Positions 1 to 12,240 of a stretch of 64,000 nucleotides of DNA are shown in pieces. How positions within the stretch are numbered: the first letter of the stretch is position 1; the number at the start of each line of letters is the position of its first letter. The translations under genes and the position numbers were made by a program. Below the pieces are notes generated by a model. The model was not told where the DNA came from. It saw only the letters and a program-made list of their open reading frames with translations, and did no database searches. The stretch is from Bolinopsis microptera (lineage: Eukaryota > Ctenophora > Tentaculata > Lobata > Bolinopsidae), in assembly GCF_026151205.1 (NCBI RefSeq), contig NC_087082.1, positions 5,091,908 through 5,155,907 of the forward strand, read 5' to 3'.

Positions 1-21
1 GGAGTCTTGCTTAGTCGTAGT

Positions 22-244
22 AAACACCTGTAACACCTTATATTAACACCTGTAACACCTTATATTAACACCTGTAACACCTTACATTAACACCTGTAAC
101 ACCTTATATTAACACCTGTAACACCTTATATTAACACCTGTAACACCTTATATTAACACATGTAACACCTTATATTAACACCTGCAACACCTTATATTAA
201 CACCTGTAACACCTTATATCAACACCTGTAACACCTTATATTAA
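22..244. repeat. 22-bp minisatellite
   Basis: About ten tandem copies of a 22-bp unit containing ACACCTGTAACACCTTATAT, with few point changes. The array abuts the left end of the TIR element at 256. No coding frame is supported. Confidence 0.95.
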
Positions 245-255
245 TTTCAATTTAA

Positions 256-1668
256 GGGCACTTTCAAAAACATCTGTCACGGAAAAAATGTTAAAATTTG
301 CCAAAAATCAGTTCTTGTGGCATAATTTGGTGGATAATTTTTGGAACGGGATGAAACTCCAGGATATGGTGTGCAATACCCTAACCTTAACTTTCTGCCA
401 CTTTTTGTTTCGATTTAGGGCTAAATCTGGTGGATAAAAGTGAAACAGACCAATCCACTTCAGGTGGCCTTTAAAAATATTTAATTCCATCTAAACTCCT
501 AAAATATGATTGAGACTTATAATTTTTTTTTTTTTTATTAAATACTTTTCAAATTTTACAGAGTTATAATCGTTATAACTTCACAATTTCATAAGAAGGG
601 CTGCGATTTTTCTTAAGGGGCAAATTTGGTGGATATATTTTTGTACCTCTTTTTAAGACTGTTATTTGTTACCTAACATCAATTTACTGGTCTTAAAATG
701 ATGCAAAGGCAATGTTAAATCCATGGCATCAACTATAAAGTTCGAGATTCAAGTTAAAAGGCTATTTTTGGTGGATATCAGTCAATATTAATTAGTTAAA
801 CGCCTAAATGCTACCAAAATATCAATAAATAAGACATCATCATGATTAAAAACAGTTGAAAAAGATGAAATATAGGATGTTGAACATTTATGCATAAGGT
901 ACTATGGCATTTTAAGCATTCAGGGCCAATTCGGTGGATAATTAACTCAAAAATACTTAAAATATCGACCTGGATATTTTGATATCCATCAATTTTGGCC
1001 TTAAAAGTCGGCTTGAGCTTATCACATTTTGTGCTGAACAAGAAAAAGGTCTAAACAAACCAATATCAGTGTATGATTTCATAATTGAGCAGAAATAGTG
1101 GATAAAAAAGCAACTTTTCCCGTTTGTGTGCTTTTATCCACCAAAAACGGCTCTGAAGGCTGAAATGAGACAGTTTGTTAAGTTCACATGAAACTATATC
1201 CATTCGTTATGGCCCTAAAATAATAATTGTAAGCATTTTCAGCTTCTAGACGAGATAATTGGGCGGGGTCTAACAATGGATAAAATGCATTATTGACACA
1301 GAATTTTACTTAAAAATAAAATCAATCTTGAAGCTCCAGTATATAATCCACCAAAAATGGCCTAGAAAGTAAATCTTCTATTCTATCATAAACTTGAAAC
1401 GATTTCCAACCTGATCTGGTAACTGAGTAAACCTGATGAACTTGTTGACCAATATAAATATAATTTTTTCGATTGAAAATTTTCGGTATTGAATTTTATT
1501 TTATAGACATAGTAGACATTTTATTATTTTTGTAAAAGTTGTACTATCGCAAATCTGTAGATGTCGCACAGTTTGATCAAAATATTGAGTATATCCACCA
1601 AATGAGAGCTTCTAGAAGTTGAAATTTTTCCTGTGACAGATTCGTTAACATAGTTTTTGAAAGTGCCC
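256..1668. mobile_element. Non-autonomous TIR DNA transposon, copy 1
   Basis: The left end begins GGGCACTTTCAAAAAC and the right end is its inverse complement, GTTTTTGAAAGTGCCC. An inner inverted block (ATCTGTCACGG on the left) is offset by about 11 bp on the right. The sequence matches 31877-33839 over most of its length but lacks roughly 550 bp of the right half. No transposase frame is visible. The left part carries repeated GGTGGATA motifs and the right part carries TATCCACC. Flanks are TTAA on the left and ATAA on the right, so a 4-bp target duplication would be imperfect here. The superfamily is not identified. Confidence 0.9.
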
Positions 1669-2680
1669 ATAAACATCAACATTATCTGTAGGAAACTAAT
1701 GGATTATTGTTAGTCACGAAACAAAATTAACCCAAAACTGATTTCTTTTAAAGAAATGTAGGTCTGAAACCCGTGACCCAAGGAATCTTTATCTATTATA
1801 AAAATCTATTTATTAAGGCTGACTAGAACTTCATTAATCAAGTACACTAACAAGACAACGCATTTGCTAACTTCTTAGCTGTAATATCATTAAACTAGTC
1901 AGTAAAATACGAATAAACAACGCTCGGAACTGTATGTTGTAACAATAATAGGTTCATTAATAAAACACAAGTTTTAGCACTTAAAGTTTCTTAAAATTTT
2001 CAACTACTGGGCCACTCTTATTCTCATGTAAATGGTCGTCACTGTTGGCGTGATCTTCAGTTAGCCCTAGCACACTTAACTAAGACATGAAGAACTCTAG
2101 TACAGGGATGTTTAATTTCCCCCAAAAGTTAAATCGGGGTTTTACTGTACTTCTATAAAGAAGTAAGAACTATTGTACAGAGTTTTTAAGGTACGTTGCG
2201 AATTTTTATCCTAACCCCATAGACCTAAGACATCATTATCTATCGGTTCAACTGAGTTGAATCCTCAATCCTCATTAATAAACATTGATGAGTTGTTTGT
2301 CGGTTGACTCTTGTGAGAGATAATTTCAATCAGTCCTAGAGAGATATAAACCACACTCAAAGTTTTCCACAGGCCGTTGTTTTGCTCCTTAATCACCCTG
2401 GCTCGGAGATTTGATGAGTCTCAACAGGTACTCCGTACTGGTCACCTTGATCTCACCAGACAGTTGCGGATATATTTGTCGAAGTTGCTAATGTAGGATT
2501 AGACAAATAAATCCGTACCAGCAGTCTAGTTTTTTTACAATATTTAATTTTGTATGAGGTTTGACTTTTGATAGATAATAATTATGTCATATATACTTTG
2601 AGTGAACATTGGCTGGCACTTCAGGCCAGTCCCCAACCAAGAAAAACAACCATCCTATCATTATACACAGTCGGTTATGT
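1669..2680. other. AT-rich non-coding DNA
   Basis: No open frame, repeat array or RNA gene was recognised. It is probably intron or downstream DNA of the long minus-strand gene. Confidence 0.5.
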
Positions 2681-2682
2681 TC

Positions 2683-2745
2683 TACCTGTCTGTGTTGTAA
2701 CCTGTCTGTGTTGTAACCTGTCTGTGTTGTAACCTGTTTCTGTTT
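2683..2745. repeat. 16-bp tandem repeat, first block
   Basis: Three to four copies of CCTGTCTGTGTTGTAA. The same unit recurs in the block at 2947-2992, so the two blocks bracket about 200 bp of unrelated sequence. Confidence 0.9.
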
Positions 2746-2946
2746 GTGTTTGTGTATCCTTATTAAAACTCGAGTGGCTCCAGTCCTGATCCTGCCCGAC
2801 ACCACCAATACGCGTATCAATTTCCACACGCAAATTATTTGGGCATGGAACAGGTCACTCGTATAATTTTATTTCACAAACAAAATTTGCCCAAATTATT
2901 TTCCTGTATTATTTGGCCATGGAACTTAAGGGTAACCCTTAAGTTC

Positions 2947-2992
2947 TATGTCTGTGTTGTAACCTGTCTGTGTTGTAACCTGTCTGTGTTGT
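2947..2992. repeat. 16-bp tandem repeat, second block
   Basis: Nearly three copies of the unit seen at 2683-2745. It directly follows (in minus-strand terms) the donor site of the putative exon at 2997-3137. Confidence 0.85.
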
Positions 2993-2996
2993 CTAC

Positions 2997-3137
2997 CTCA
3001 GGGTTCTCCCACTGAAGTGTACTTCTGAACTTGATGATATTATGTCTCATGCTAGGAGCTATTAATGCAGTTGTTATCAGTGTTGTAGGACTGACCAGAG
3101 CAGGCTTGTTATTCTCCACTACCCAACAGCTCATCAA
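2997..3137 (-). CDS. Putative exon, product unknown
   Basis: The minus-strand frame reads ...NNKPALVSPTTLITTALIAP... and stays open for about 47 codons up to a plausible donor, CCTGAG|GTAGAC. Base composition is less AT-rich than the flanks. The upstream boundary is unclear: it may start at the ATG or at an AG a few bases inside. I do not recognise the family. It lies downstream of the TEX11-like exons on the same strand, so it could be a late exon of that gene or belong to another gene; I could not match it to the known C-terminal part of the family. Confidence 0.3.
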
Positions 3138-3139
3138 AT

Positions 3140-5400
3140 AAGAACTAAATGTGTATCAATATGAACACAGTCATATTTTTAGTTACAGTACAAGGTCCCA
3201 GTCCATCCTCAAAGACCAAAAGGAAAAAAGTAATTAATTTCATATTGGGATGTACTATATCATATACTCATATAGAGAAAGAGCGCCCAAGTGTTACGTT
3301 TTACCACATGTTACGTGTTACCAAGGGTACTGACCGTCCTCTAGCCTGACAACGGCGCAGTTCCATTAGGGTATAAGTTTTCATTACAGATAGTACTTTT
3401 CATTAGGGGTCGCAAGTCAGGAACATGAAACAGGGAAATGAAGGAAATGCCCGAAATGCAGCCATTTTGCTAGTCGAGTTTAAACCTTACTCTTAGATTC
3501 CAATATTACTTGATCAGCTATGAGTTGGCACTTAGCCAGCCGTTTACAGAGCTCCAAACCTTGAAATAGGAATCCAGCTAGCTGACTTGCATAGCAACAC
3601 AAGTTGCCATAGCAACACAATCTTGGCTGAAATATTGAAATACCCAATCAGAACCCGTTAGCCTGTATCAATCAGGAATTTAATCAGAAACCAGAATGGT
3701 CTGTCATTTCTGGATATTTGTAGCCTTTTGTGTGGGTGCCCGGTGCAACATGTTCTCTTTACGTCAGAAACCCCGGATAACCGATAAGATCCGAATTTAA
3801 GATAATACATTCCCTAAAAATTAAAGATAAAATCGCACATGATAAAACTGAACATTTGCCAAAGTTAACAGAGCTTTAATGAGAGCACCCGTTCTGCCGA
3901 AGTCTGTGACACTCTGTGACTGTAGTCTGTGCCACTAGTCAGTACCACTTTCTAATCAATGCCACTTTTGTAACTAGCTCATGGTCAGCCCACCCCGACT
4001 CACCGGCTATAAATTCTAATATCCTGGAAATTGTCTCGTTTGCAAGCCAGTCATTCACTTTAGCAGCTGATTATCATTCTGGTAAAGTGGCATATTTAAT
4101 AATAATTTTTCATTTAAATTCTCAGACAAAATATTTAAAATGGCAGTATTATGATCGCTACTGGTTGTATTGTTCGGTAAAATTCGGGTTGTGTGGGCCA
4201 GTAAATTTTGGTTTGACTATTTGACCCGTACGCCGTCAATCCAGGGCAGGTAATATTACAAATGCTTATTGTAAATAGTTGTAAATACTTATTAACTTAT
4301 TACAGCACAAGGAGATGTCGAGCTCGATTTTCAAATTATTTGTAACTGTTCAAATCTAATTAATTGTAGTAACTTATAGACTAACGATTGTTGATCTATC
4401 TGTTGCTGTGGTTTATTTTACTATTTATTAAATTAAATGCTTCTCCGTTCAGTATCAGGGCACCTTAAACCTTGGTAACCCAATTTTAAGACACTTAGCA
4501 ACATATTTTCCCAGCTCTGGCAATCAGCCCGCCACTCCAATGAACAGTCATTGTTCTCCTTCTTTAGATATATTTACAACGAGTCTCATTCTCACTCAGC
4601 TTGTTTCTTTTTGCAAACTACTTAACTACCTAGCAATCAATCCAGACATTTTACTCAAAATCGTATGCTCGCTATAGTATGATTGGTAGTAATTAAGTAC
4701 TTTTTTAGGGCTATGTCATGAGTTATTCTGAGAGGTTTTGGTCTGAAAGAGTCGGCCTGATTGTACGGTACAATCAGACTGACAACTCTCAGACTGATGG
4801 TACAATTTGTAACCTCAACCCTGCTGAGAGGTTCAGAGGGGTCACTAGAGAGTTTGCTTTATACTATATAATATATATATATTACATATACAGCACCGAT
4901 AGTTATAATAAATCTCGAGTAAAAGGTTAACGTAATCACTCTGATATAGCGCACTACAACGTTCTGATCACATTGTCATTAACATCTAACATCTTTACGC
5001 TATATCTTCAAGCGAGTATTATAGAAAGTATTAGTAATAGTAGTTGTAGTAAATATTTGTAGTAGTATTAGTGGAAAGGGAGTCGACCGTTGATTTTGTT
5101 AATAATAATGTGACGATAACCGGATAACAGATGATATCTGTATAATATATCTCTTATGTTAGCTATGAGTTATAGGTCCCTCTATAGTCTATAAGCTCCC
5201 CCTGTATAATAGGATCACAGCTAAGTGTTCTCACTAACTCGTATATTAAATGTGATACTTTACAGCACTTCTAATACTGCTTCAGGAGTACCCGTCATGC
5301 TCCCTTATACAAATAATAACAATATCAGAACACTGTTTAACTCTTTTGTTGTGTAGCCAGCTAGCTCAAGAGATTGGACTCTGAAATACATGAATTCAAT
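3140..5400. other. Non-coding DNA
   Basis: Short open frames only, none with splice sites or a recognisable protein pattern. It contains one isolated X-box-like palindrome, listed separately. Confidence 0.5.
3603..3616. promoter_or_regulatory. RFX X-box-like palindrome
   Basis: GTTGCCATAGCAAC matches the RFX-factor X-box consensus (GTNRCC, 0-3 bases, RGYAAC) on both halves. No gene start is visible next to it, so function is unproven. Confidence 0.3.
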
Positions 5401-5408
5401 CTCTGTTT

Positions 5409-5466
5409 CCTGATTAATTAGGTGTTTCCTGATAAATTAGGTGTTTGCTGATAAATTAGGTGTTGT
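5409..5466. repeat. About 19-bp tandem repeat, three copies
   Basis: Three copies of TGTTTCCTGATAAATTAGG with small changes, just beyond the 3' side of the tRNA-related segment. Confidence 0.8.
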
Positions 5467-5499
5467 CACGGCTGAATTCTCTGATAACTCCAAGGATTG

Positions 5500-5570
5500 G
5501 TAGCACTTGACGGGGCTCGAACCTAGAACCACCCGATTACAAAGTATCGAAGCTACACCCTGATCAACTA
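5500..5570 (-). other. tRNA-like or SINE-like fragment
   Basis: On the minus strand this holds a perfect B-box, GGTTCGAGCCC (5513-5523), preceded by tRNA-like sequence, but I cannot fold a complete cloverleaf. It starts just downstream of the tRNA-Arg gene. A decayed tRNA or the head of a tRNA-derived SINE would both fit. Confidence 0.35.
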
Positions 5571-5578
5571 AAAGTAAT

Positions 5579-5651
5579 CGACCCCGAAGGGACTCGAACC
5601 CCCAATCTTCTGATTCGAAGTCAGACGCCTTAGCCATTAGGCCACGAGGCC
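5579..5651 (-). tRNA. tRNA-Arg (anticodon TCG)
   Basis: The 73-nt minus-strand sequence folds as a standard cloverleaf. The acceptor stem GGCCTCG pairs with CGGGGTC with two G-U pairs. The D arm is GCC/GGC. The anticodon arm TCTGA-CTTCGAA-TCAGA puts TCG at positions 34-36, which reads arginine CGA codons. The T arm has the TTCGAGT loop, and a single base G follows as discriminator. No intron is present. A run of four T about ten bases downstream fits a Pol III terminator. Confidence 0.93.
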
Positions 5652-6297
5652 GATGCTAAGATTCTGATTGGAAAATTACATTTCAGGTATATATAATAAT
5701 TGTTTTTCAGATAATCTAGTTGTTTTTTTAGATGATCTTGTTTTTAAAAAGATAATCTAGTTGTTTTTTAGATAATCTAGCTGTTTTTTGCACAATATTT
5801 TCACCTCACCCTTTAGAACCGGTCAGACATGGTTAGAACCTGACACTTGCTAACCATATGGGCGGTATACACTATACAAGCACATTATTTCACCTGATAA
5901 TATATTGGCTCTGGGTATTGTTTGTGGTCGATCAGAGGGAGTCTTGGTTTCAATAGCTGGTCACATGGTGCACTTTCATTATACTATGACCACCGATTGA
6001 AATTTCAAATTCTATCATGGCCCTCGACAACTTGAGAATTTGAGCAGTCAATGAAAGGCTTTAAACAATAGCTGTTTGTTGTAAATAACAGTACAGTGTA
6101 CCCTGTTGGATGGTTCATGTTTGTAAGTACCTTATGAATCATCCACTAGAGACCTCTGCCCCGTCTCTATTTGTCACTATATTGCCATCATAATGATCCT
6201 CCCTGTTCATTATCATTTATGCTCCACTACTTGCTCCATCTTGGTATTGTCAGACACCACCAGTAATTCGTAATATTCGGGGTATGTTTTAAGGAGC
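5652..6297. other. Non-coding DNA with minor AT repeats
   Basis: A degenerate tandem of GATAATCTAGTTGTTTTTT lies at about 5710-5790. Nothing else was recognised. Confidence 0.5.
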
Positions 6298-6906
6298 AAG
6301 GAGCTAGAGGGGGACTTGGTCGATCTAGAGGGGGACTTGGTCGAGCTAGGAGGGGGACTTGGTCGAGCTAGGGGGGGGGGGGGCCTTGGTCGAGCTAGGA
6401 GGGGGACTTGGTCGAGCTAGGAGGGGGGCTTGGTCGAACTAGGAGGGGGACTTGGTCGAGCTAGAGGGGGACTTGGTCGAGCAAGAGGGGGACTTGGTCG
6501 AGCTAGAGGGGGACATGGTCGAGCTAGAGGGGGACTTGGTCGAGCTAGAGGGGGACTTGGTCGAGCTAGAGGGGGACTTGGTCGAGCTAGAGGGGGACTT
6601 GGTCGAGCTAGAGGGGGACTTGGTCGAGCTAGAGGGGGACTTGGTCGAGCTAGAGGGGGACTTGGTCGAGCTAGAGGGGGACTTGGTCGAGCTAGAGGGG
6701 GACTTGGTCGAGCTAGAGGGGGGCTTGATCGAGCTAGGAGGGGGACTTGGTCGAGCTAGGAGGGGGACTTGGTCGAGCTAGGAGGGGGGCTAGGTCGAGC
6801 TAGAGGGGGACTAGGTCGAGCTAGAGGGGGACTAGGTCGAGCTAGAGGGGGACTTGGTCGAGCTAGGAGGGGGGCTTGGTCGAGCTAGGAGGAGGACTTG
6901 GTCGAG
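6298..6906. repeat. 21/22-bp G-rich minisatellite
   Basis: About 28 copies of a 21-bp unit containing GGGGGACTTGGTCGAGC; units with an extra G or AG make it 22 bp or so. G-runs every 21 bp on the plus strand could form G-quadruplexes. Open frames through it are a by-product of a unit length divisible by three. Confidence 0.95.
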
Positions 6907-6909
6907 GGG

Positions 6910-9100
6910 GTTGATTAATACATGGTACTAGTCTGTCCGGGGACCTTGACAAATTACTTTATCCATCTCCTAGATTGCAGCTAGTAATTACAGCTGGTAG
7001 CAGGAATTTTTACCTCTTGGAGGTGGAATGTGATTGAGCTCTCAAATTTTAAAATATCAGATTGGACCGCACCTTAATCGAATACCAGTATTATTTGTAA
7101 GACAGTGCTGAGTCCCAGCTAGAATACCGTAGGGAATCCACGTTTCCACATCTCAAGATTTTTACCCTCTCCATTTTCCCCGCTTAGCATCCTTAGCATC
7201 TGGTGCAGGTTTAGTCTTGTTTGCTATTCGGGACAATACTGAATAACCAATGATAAATATGATGTAATGCCTCAATATCTTTAACCACTTAATAGCTTCT
7301 TCTACCTCTTCCGTGATCTGCTTAGATATAAATGTTATATTAAATGTTCCGAATACTACTTCCAAATACTACGAATAACGCGATATTATATATATTTATT
7401 CGTTACATTAGGTTTTGGATAATAAAGATGTGATTAATTATCTTAAAATTGCAATAATTTACGAGCATCTAGGACTTGAATTTTATTGATATTTATGCTT
7501 CATTTAATTTATGCTTTTGCATTTTCAGAAAAAAATTTAGATAGGGCGTCACTTGTTCTTTTACGAAACTGTTTTGAACAGAGAAACATCTTCTGTAAAC
7601 AAAATATGTACTGGGAATCAAAAGCACACTGCCGCATACATAGTCAACTCTACAGTCTACATACACAACATGTTTACTGTAGCAGTTAACGGGCTAATAT
7701 CCAGTGGATGACCGGGTAAAAGCAGTTAAATAACCGGGTAAAAGCAGTTAAATAACCGGGTAAAAGCCGTTAAATAACCGGGTAAAAGCCAACCAATAGC
7801 CATTGGATGGTAGGTTAACAGCAGATTAGTGTTGTACTGCTTATGCAAATACCTTCAGAGCCCTGGTCGTATTTACATAGACATTTAATTAATTAATAAT
7901 TGTTTCATCGCTTCTGATTTGTAATCTCTGTTACCACACCATGGTTACTATGTATTTTCAGTGATGACAGCGACTACAACTCATTAGTCATTAGTCACTG
8001 TAGGTTCTTTAACTCGTATCCAATACCTTATTCTAATATCTTAGTCCGAAACCTCATTTACTGAATTGCATTTTTCTGAGTTAACCTTTTTATTAATTCA
8101 AATTCGACTACGTTTCGAATTGAAATCGTCGTTGTTTTTTAAGTATATCTCCTTTTGCTGAAATATTAGCCACAAAATTCCTCTGATAAAACACGATGAC
8201 AGTCTGAGATTCAGGATTTGAGGAAGTGTCGAAACGTTAATCTGAAAGAAGATTATAATAGTTGTAAAATATTGCCGTGCTTGGTGTAATCGGGCTAACT
8301 GTTTGTAGCAAGACACACATTTTATTGCTTAAATAAAACAGGCGACTGTTAATTTGATGGGCGGTTAAATTGCAACTTGAACTTTTTCTTTGTATAGACG
8401 TGTCTACACACTCCGAGAATGTAGAAGACTGAATCTTATACGTTAAGTTACCATAACAACCTTCGTCCAGGAATGAACCCATAGTTTTTTCAGTCTGAGA
8501 TGTTTTGCGAGGTGACAGTCATTGTAGGTTGTCTTAAAACAGTATCTCTATAGGTTGTCTTATAGCTTATATCTTATAGCTTTTATGTTTATAGGTACAA
8601 ATATTAAATCGCAGGTTATTCAAAATGTGGGGCTATTTAACAGAGAATCAACTGGACATTTATTGACAGTTCAGTTTAAACTAAACTGTAATGAGATTGT
8701 CAATATTGTTTAGTATTTTATTGATAATAATAACACACACTCCAACAGTCGCTGCTCAACAACTTAGTTAAATGTAAGATCAGTAATTAGCAATTCTGAA
8801 TTTGATCGTGGAAGCCAAAATTGCTCGATATTATTTGCATTCGTCAATAACTGCCAAACTGGCATCTGAAACGAATTCCTGAATTCTATTTGTCGTGTCC
8901 GACTATTTAGTTCATTCGTTAATGGAACTCTAGAACTTTGTTTGATTGATAAGTTGTTATTGGATAAATAAAAGGAAACCTCTTATTTCCTTTAAACTTC
9001 ATATCAAGTCCCAAGGGGTTGTATCTGGAAATAGACATATCTAAATATAACCCTTCCGATTATTATTTCTTGAATCCGATTCTTTTTAAACCAATATGCA
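6910..9100. other. Non-coding DNA
   Basis: Mostly AT-rich with no supported gene. A short tandem repeat lies at 7709-7791. Confidence 0.45.
7709..7791. repeat. 22-bp tandem repeat, about four copies
   Basis: Four copies of a unit containing ACCGGGTAAAAGCAGTTAAA, the last two with a C-for-A change. Confidence 0.85.
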
Positions 9101-9106
9101 GAAACC

Positions 9107-9650
9107 ACTGTTACCTAGTAACCAGTATGTAGAACCCACTGTTACCTAGTAACCACTGTTACCTAGTAACCACTTGCATTGTTACCTACTACCTAGTAAC
9201 TACTGTTACCTAGTAACCACTTGCACTGTTACCTAGTAACCACTGTTACCTAGTAACCACTGTTACCTAGTAACCACTGTTACCTAGTAACCACTGTTAC
9301 CTAGTAACCACTGTTACCTAGTAACCACTGTTACCTAGTAACCACTGTTACCTAGTAACCACTGTTACCTAGTAACCACTGTTACCTAGTAACCACTGTT
9401 ACCTAGTAACCACTGTTACCTAGTAACCACTGTTACCTAGTAACCACTGTTACCTAGTAACCACTGTTACCTAGTAACCACTGTTACCTAGTAACCACTG
9501 TTACCTAGTAACCACTGTTACCTAGTAACCACCCTTACCTAGTAACCACCCTTACCTAGTAACCACCGTTACCTAGTAACCACCGTTACCTAGTAACCAC
9601 TGTTACCTAGTAACCACTGTTACCTAGTAACCACTGTTACCTAGTAACCG
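9107..9650. repeat. 17-bp minisatellite carrying X-box-like palindromes
   Basis: About 30 copies of CCACTGTTACCTAGTAA, near-perfect in the middle and irregular at the left end. Each junction creates GTTACCTAGTAAC, a match to the RFX X-box consensus with a one-base spacer. Confidence 0.95.
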
Positions 9651-11160
9651 GAGACCTGAAAACACTTCTCACGTGTCTCATGAAGCCCATGTACTGGTAG
9701 ACAATGTTTTTAACGGAACAATATTTTGGGAGACGCTGCCCTCTGTACAGTTATACGTACCGCTTTATAAACTTATAAAGAACAACGAATGACCGGAGAG
9801 GTCATGTTCAACAGAAAGGTGAGGCGGTATTAGTGAGCTATTATTATTAGGAGTGGTATTACTATTAGGAGTGGTGGTAGGGCGCCACATGCGGTGGGTC
9901 TACCAGCTATGGTAGGTGTGGTAGTTGTCTCCTAGTAACCTCATATTAACCTCATAGTAACCTCATATTAACCTCATAGTAACCTTATAGTAACCTCCTA
10001 GTAACCTCATAGTAACCGCCTTGTAACTCCCTGGTAACTTTTCTTCTTTATATGAGGTGTGGCTTGTTTTCTTCTTTAAATAGTAAATATTTAAAGTTTA
10101 TCTGCCATTTAACAGCTTTTATGGGTAATTGTGTCCAAATTGCCCGGATATTTTGTCATGATTCATACTCTGGCTTTGTGTTTGAAGTTTTGCCAGGCGT
10201 TGCTTATTGTTAACAATGCGTTATCAATACACAAGCAAACAGTGATTTCCCTGTTGTATTTATCACAATCCTTAAAATAGATTCCAATCCAACTAAACCG
10301 TCCCTTAACTCATCATGATTTTCATAATTTGTTTGATTTTATCAAATCAATCTGCCACAGGAAATGTAAAGGTTTCAACTCTACTTAGCAAGCACCGTTA
10401 TAATACTGCTACCCACTGCTAGCCCTGTAGAACAACATTTTTAACTCTCCTTTGATCACCGCTAGAACTCCTTCACTTTTACAAAAAGGTGGTAATCGAA
10501 TAGCGTAACGTGAAATATTTCCTGAAAAATTGGTCATTAGACCGTATAGGTACGGTTATCCTGTGGCCATCTTTAACTGAGTAAATACAACTTTTAGTCA
10601 GCAGCAGTGTTAGGATCGTGACATCTTACTTCTGTTACCTACAACTATGAGATCGTCCGTTATTTCTACAGTTTCTTTTTATTTTCTGTACATCGAATAA
10701 TTTCCAAGTTACGAAGACTCGAGAGTCCAGAGCCACTTTATTTTCAAAGAAACCTTAGTTTTTTACTTATTTTCTACAGTCCCAACTTCTAGTTTTTGGT
10801 TACCAATTGAATGTTCGGCATTCAGCAATTTGAAACAATTTGAAGACATATTTGGCTTTACCGTATTTATCAATTTAATCGATAGCTCGATATATGGCTG
10901 GTAAAGTACTGCGTTGTGCACTGTATATAACTACATTATTTTCAGCACTTAAATCCAAAAAGAGAATATTTCTAAGAACATGCTAAAGAACCTGGTAATT
11001 TACGTCACTGATATTCACACGGTCCGCCCCGGGACCTATTAAAACATAAATCATCCGCTCTCAAGTCTCAAAGGCCACTTCAGATTGACTCCTTGTTCGC
11101 GGGGGCTCCAGTATTTAAACATAAAAGGTTTAAAAGGTCCGAGTAATACAGGGGATATTC
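9651..11160. other. Non-coding DNA
   Basis: No gene is supported. A loose 12-bp repeat of AGTAACCTCATA type occupies about 9931-10040. Confidence 0.45.
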
Positions 11161-11167
11161 ACTTAAT

Positions 11168-11697
11168 AGCTGGTATGTTGAACAGACCTGATAGCTGGTA
11201 GGTTGAACAGACCTAATAGCTGGTATGTTGAACAGACCTGATAGCTGGTACCTAGGTTGAACAGACCTGATAGCTGGTAGGTTGAACAGACCTGATAGCT
11301 GGTAGGTTGAACAGACCTGATAGCTGGTAGGTTGAACAGACCTGATAGCTGGTAGGTTGAACAGACCTGATAGTTGGTAGGTTGAACAGACCTGATAGCT
11401 GGTAGGTTGAACAGACCTGATAGCAGGTAGATTGAACAGACCTGATAGCTGGTAGATTTAACAAACCTGATAGCTGGTAGGTTGAACAGACCTGATAGTT
11501 GGTAGGTTGAACAGACCTGATAGCTGGTAGGTTGAACAGACCTGATAGCTGGTAGGTTGAACAGACCTGATAGCTGGTAGGTTGAACAGACCTGATAGCT
11601 GGTAGATTTAACAAACCTGATAGCTAGTAGATTGAACAGACCTGATAGCTGGTAGGTTGAACGTGAACAGACCTGATAGCTGGTAGGTTGAACAGGG
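11168..11697. repeat. 25-bp minisatellite abutting an exon
   Basis: About 21 copies of a 25-bp unit containing AGACCTGATAGCTGGTAGG. On the minus strand each unit contains CAG|GTCTGT, a passable 5' splice site, and the array begins directly at the end of the TEX11-like exon at 11673-11841. Two units carry a shared AGATTTAACAA variant. Confidence 0.95.
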
Positions 11698-11841
11698 GGT
11701 CGTTAGACGCGAGGACAGCTTTTCGTAAACTCTCTTTAGCCACCGTCTCTTGATTAGTCTTGAAAGCTAACATAGCTGCTGTTTGGAGCAGTTTCTCCTC
11801 TTTTATACTGCTGATTAGCTCCAGTGCTTTGCTCTCTTCGC
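11673..11841 (-). CDS. TEX11/SPO22-like gene, late exon
   Basis: After a good acceptor (TTTATCCCAG) the minus frame reads EESKALELISSIKEEKLL and continues QTAAMLAFKTNQETVAKES. This helical A-x-L pattern resembles the later TPR-like part of the TEX11/SPO22/ZIP4 family, in which a stretch of this kind follows the middle repeats. The 3' boundary is uncertain because the exon runs into the 25-bp minisatellite, where every unit offers a donor; the first one is used here. Exons linking it to the exon at 21.5 kb were not found, so membership in the same gene is inferred from strand, order and similarity. Confidence 0.55.
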
Positions 11842-12240
11842 CTGGGATAAAGAGCTCATTCACATGGGAATTTGTTTATTACAGAAATATTTGATATGAG
11901 TTTACTGAGTTCTCGGATGTTAACTTTTCAACCTTTTTAACTACTATTTGATGTGCCCTTAGCGAAAATTTGATCTTTCAAAACTAAAATGTAACCAAGA
12001 TAGGTCGATTTCATATATAATAATATGATCTCGTATATAATAATAACTTGTCACTATTTAAAATGTGACTATTATATTATTATAGACAATAGATAATAGA
12101 TAATTATATATAATAGATAATTATAGATATTCTATTTACTTAAGTATAGTTATACATTACTTTATCATATTTTATTGAACTAAGTCTAAGATTTATCAAA
12201 TAACGGAGTAGTTCGCTGTTTATTAGTCTCATGATTGAAA

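Noticed and set aside
811..1041. 76-codon frame present in both TIR element copies (also at 32390-32620)
   Set aside because: Conserved only as part of the transposon DNA; no domain, and it spans the motif-rich interior.
5437..5637. 66-codon frame across the tRNA gene
   Set aside because: It reads through the tRNA-Arg sequence and has no independent support.
6430..6781. Two overlapping G-rich repeat frames (RARGGLG and VELEGDL types)
   Set aside because: They are read-through of the 21-bp minisatellite; two frames of one strand cannot both be meaningful and neither extends beyond the array.
7162..7365. Minus frame containing EEVEEAIKWLK, like a missing TEX11 helix
   Set aside because: Position is out of order for the gene, no donor follows the matching part, and the rest of the frame looks random.
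11252..11614. 120-codon frame of NLPAIRSVQPTSYQVCSTYQ type
   Set aside because: Translation of the 25-bp minisatellite; only the unique part at 11698-11841 has coding character.
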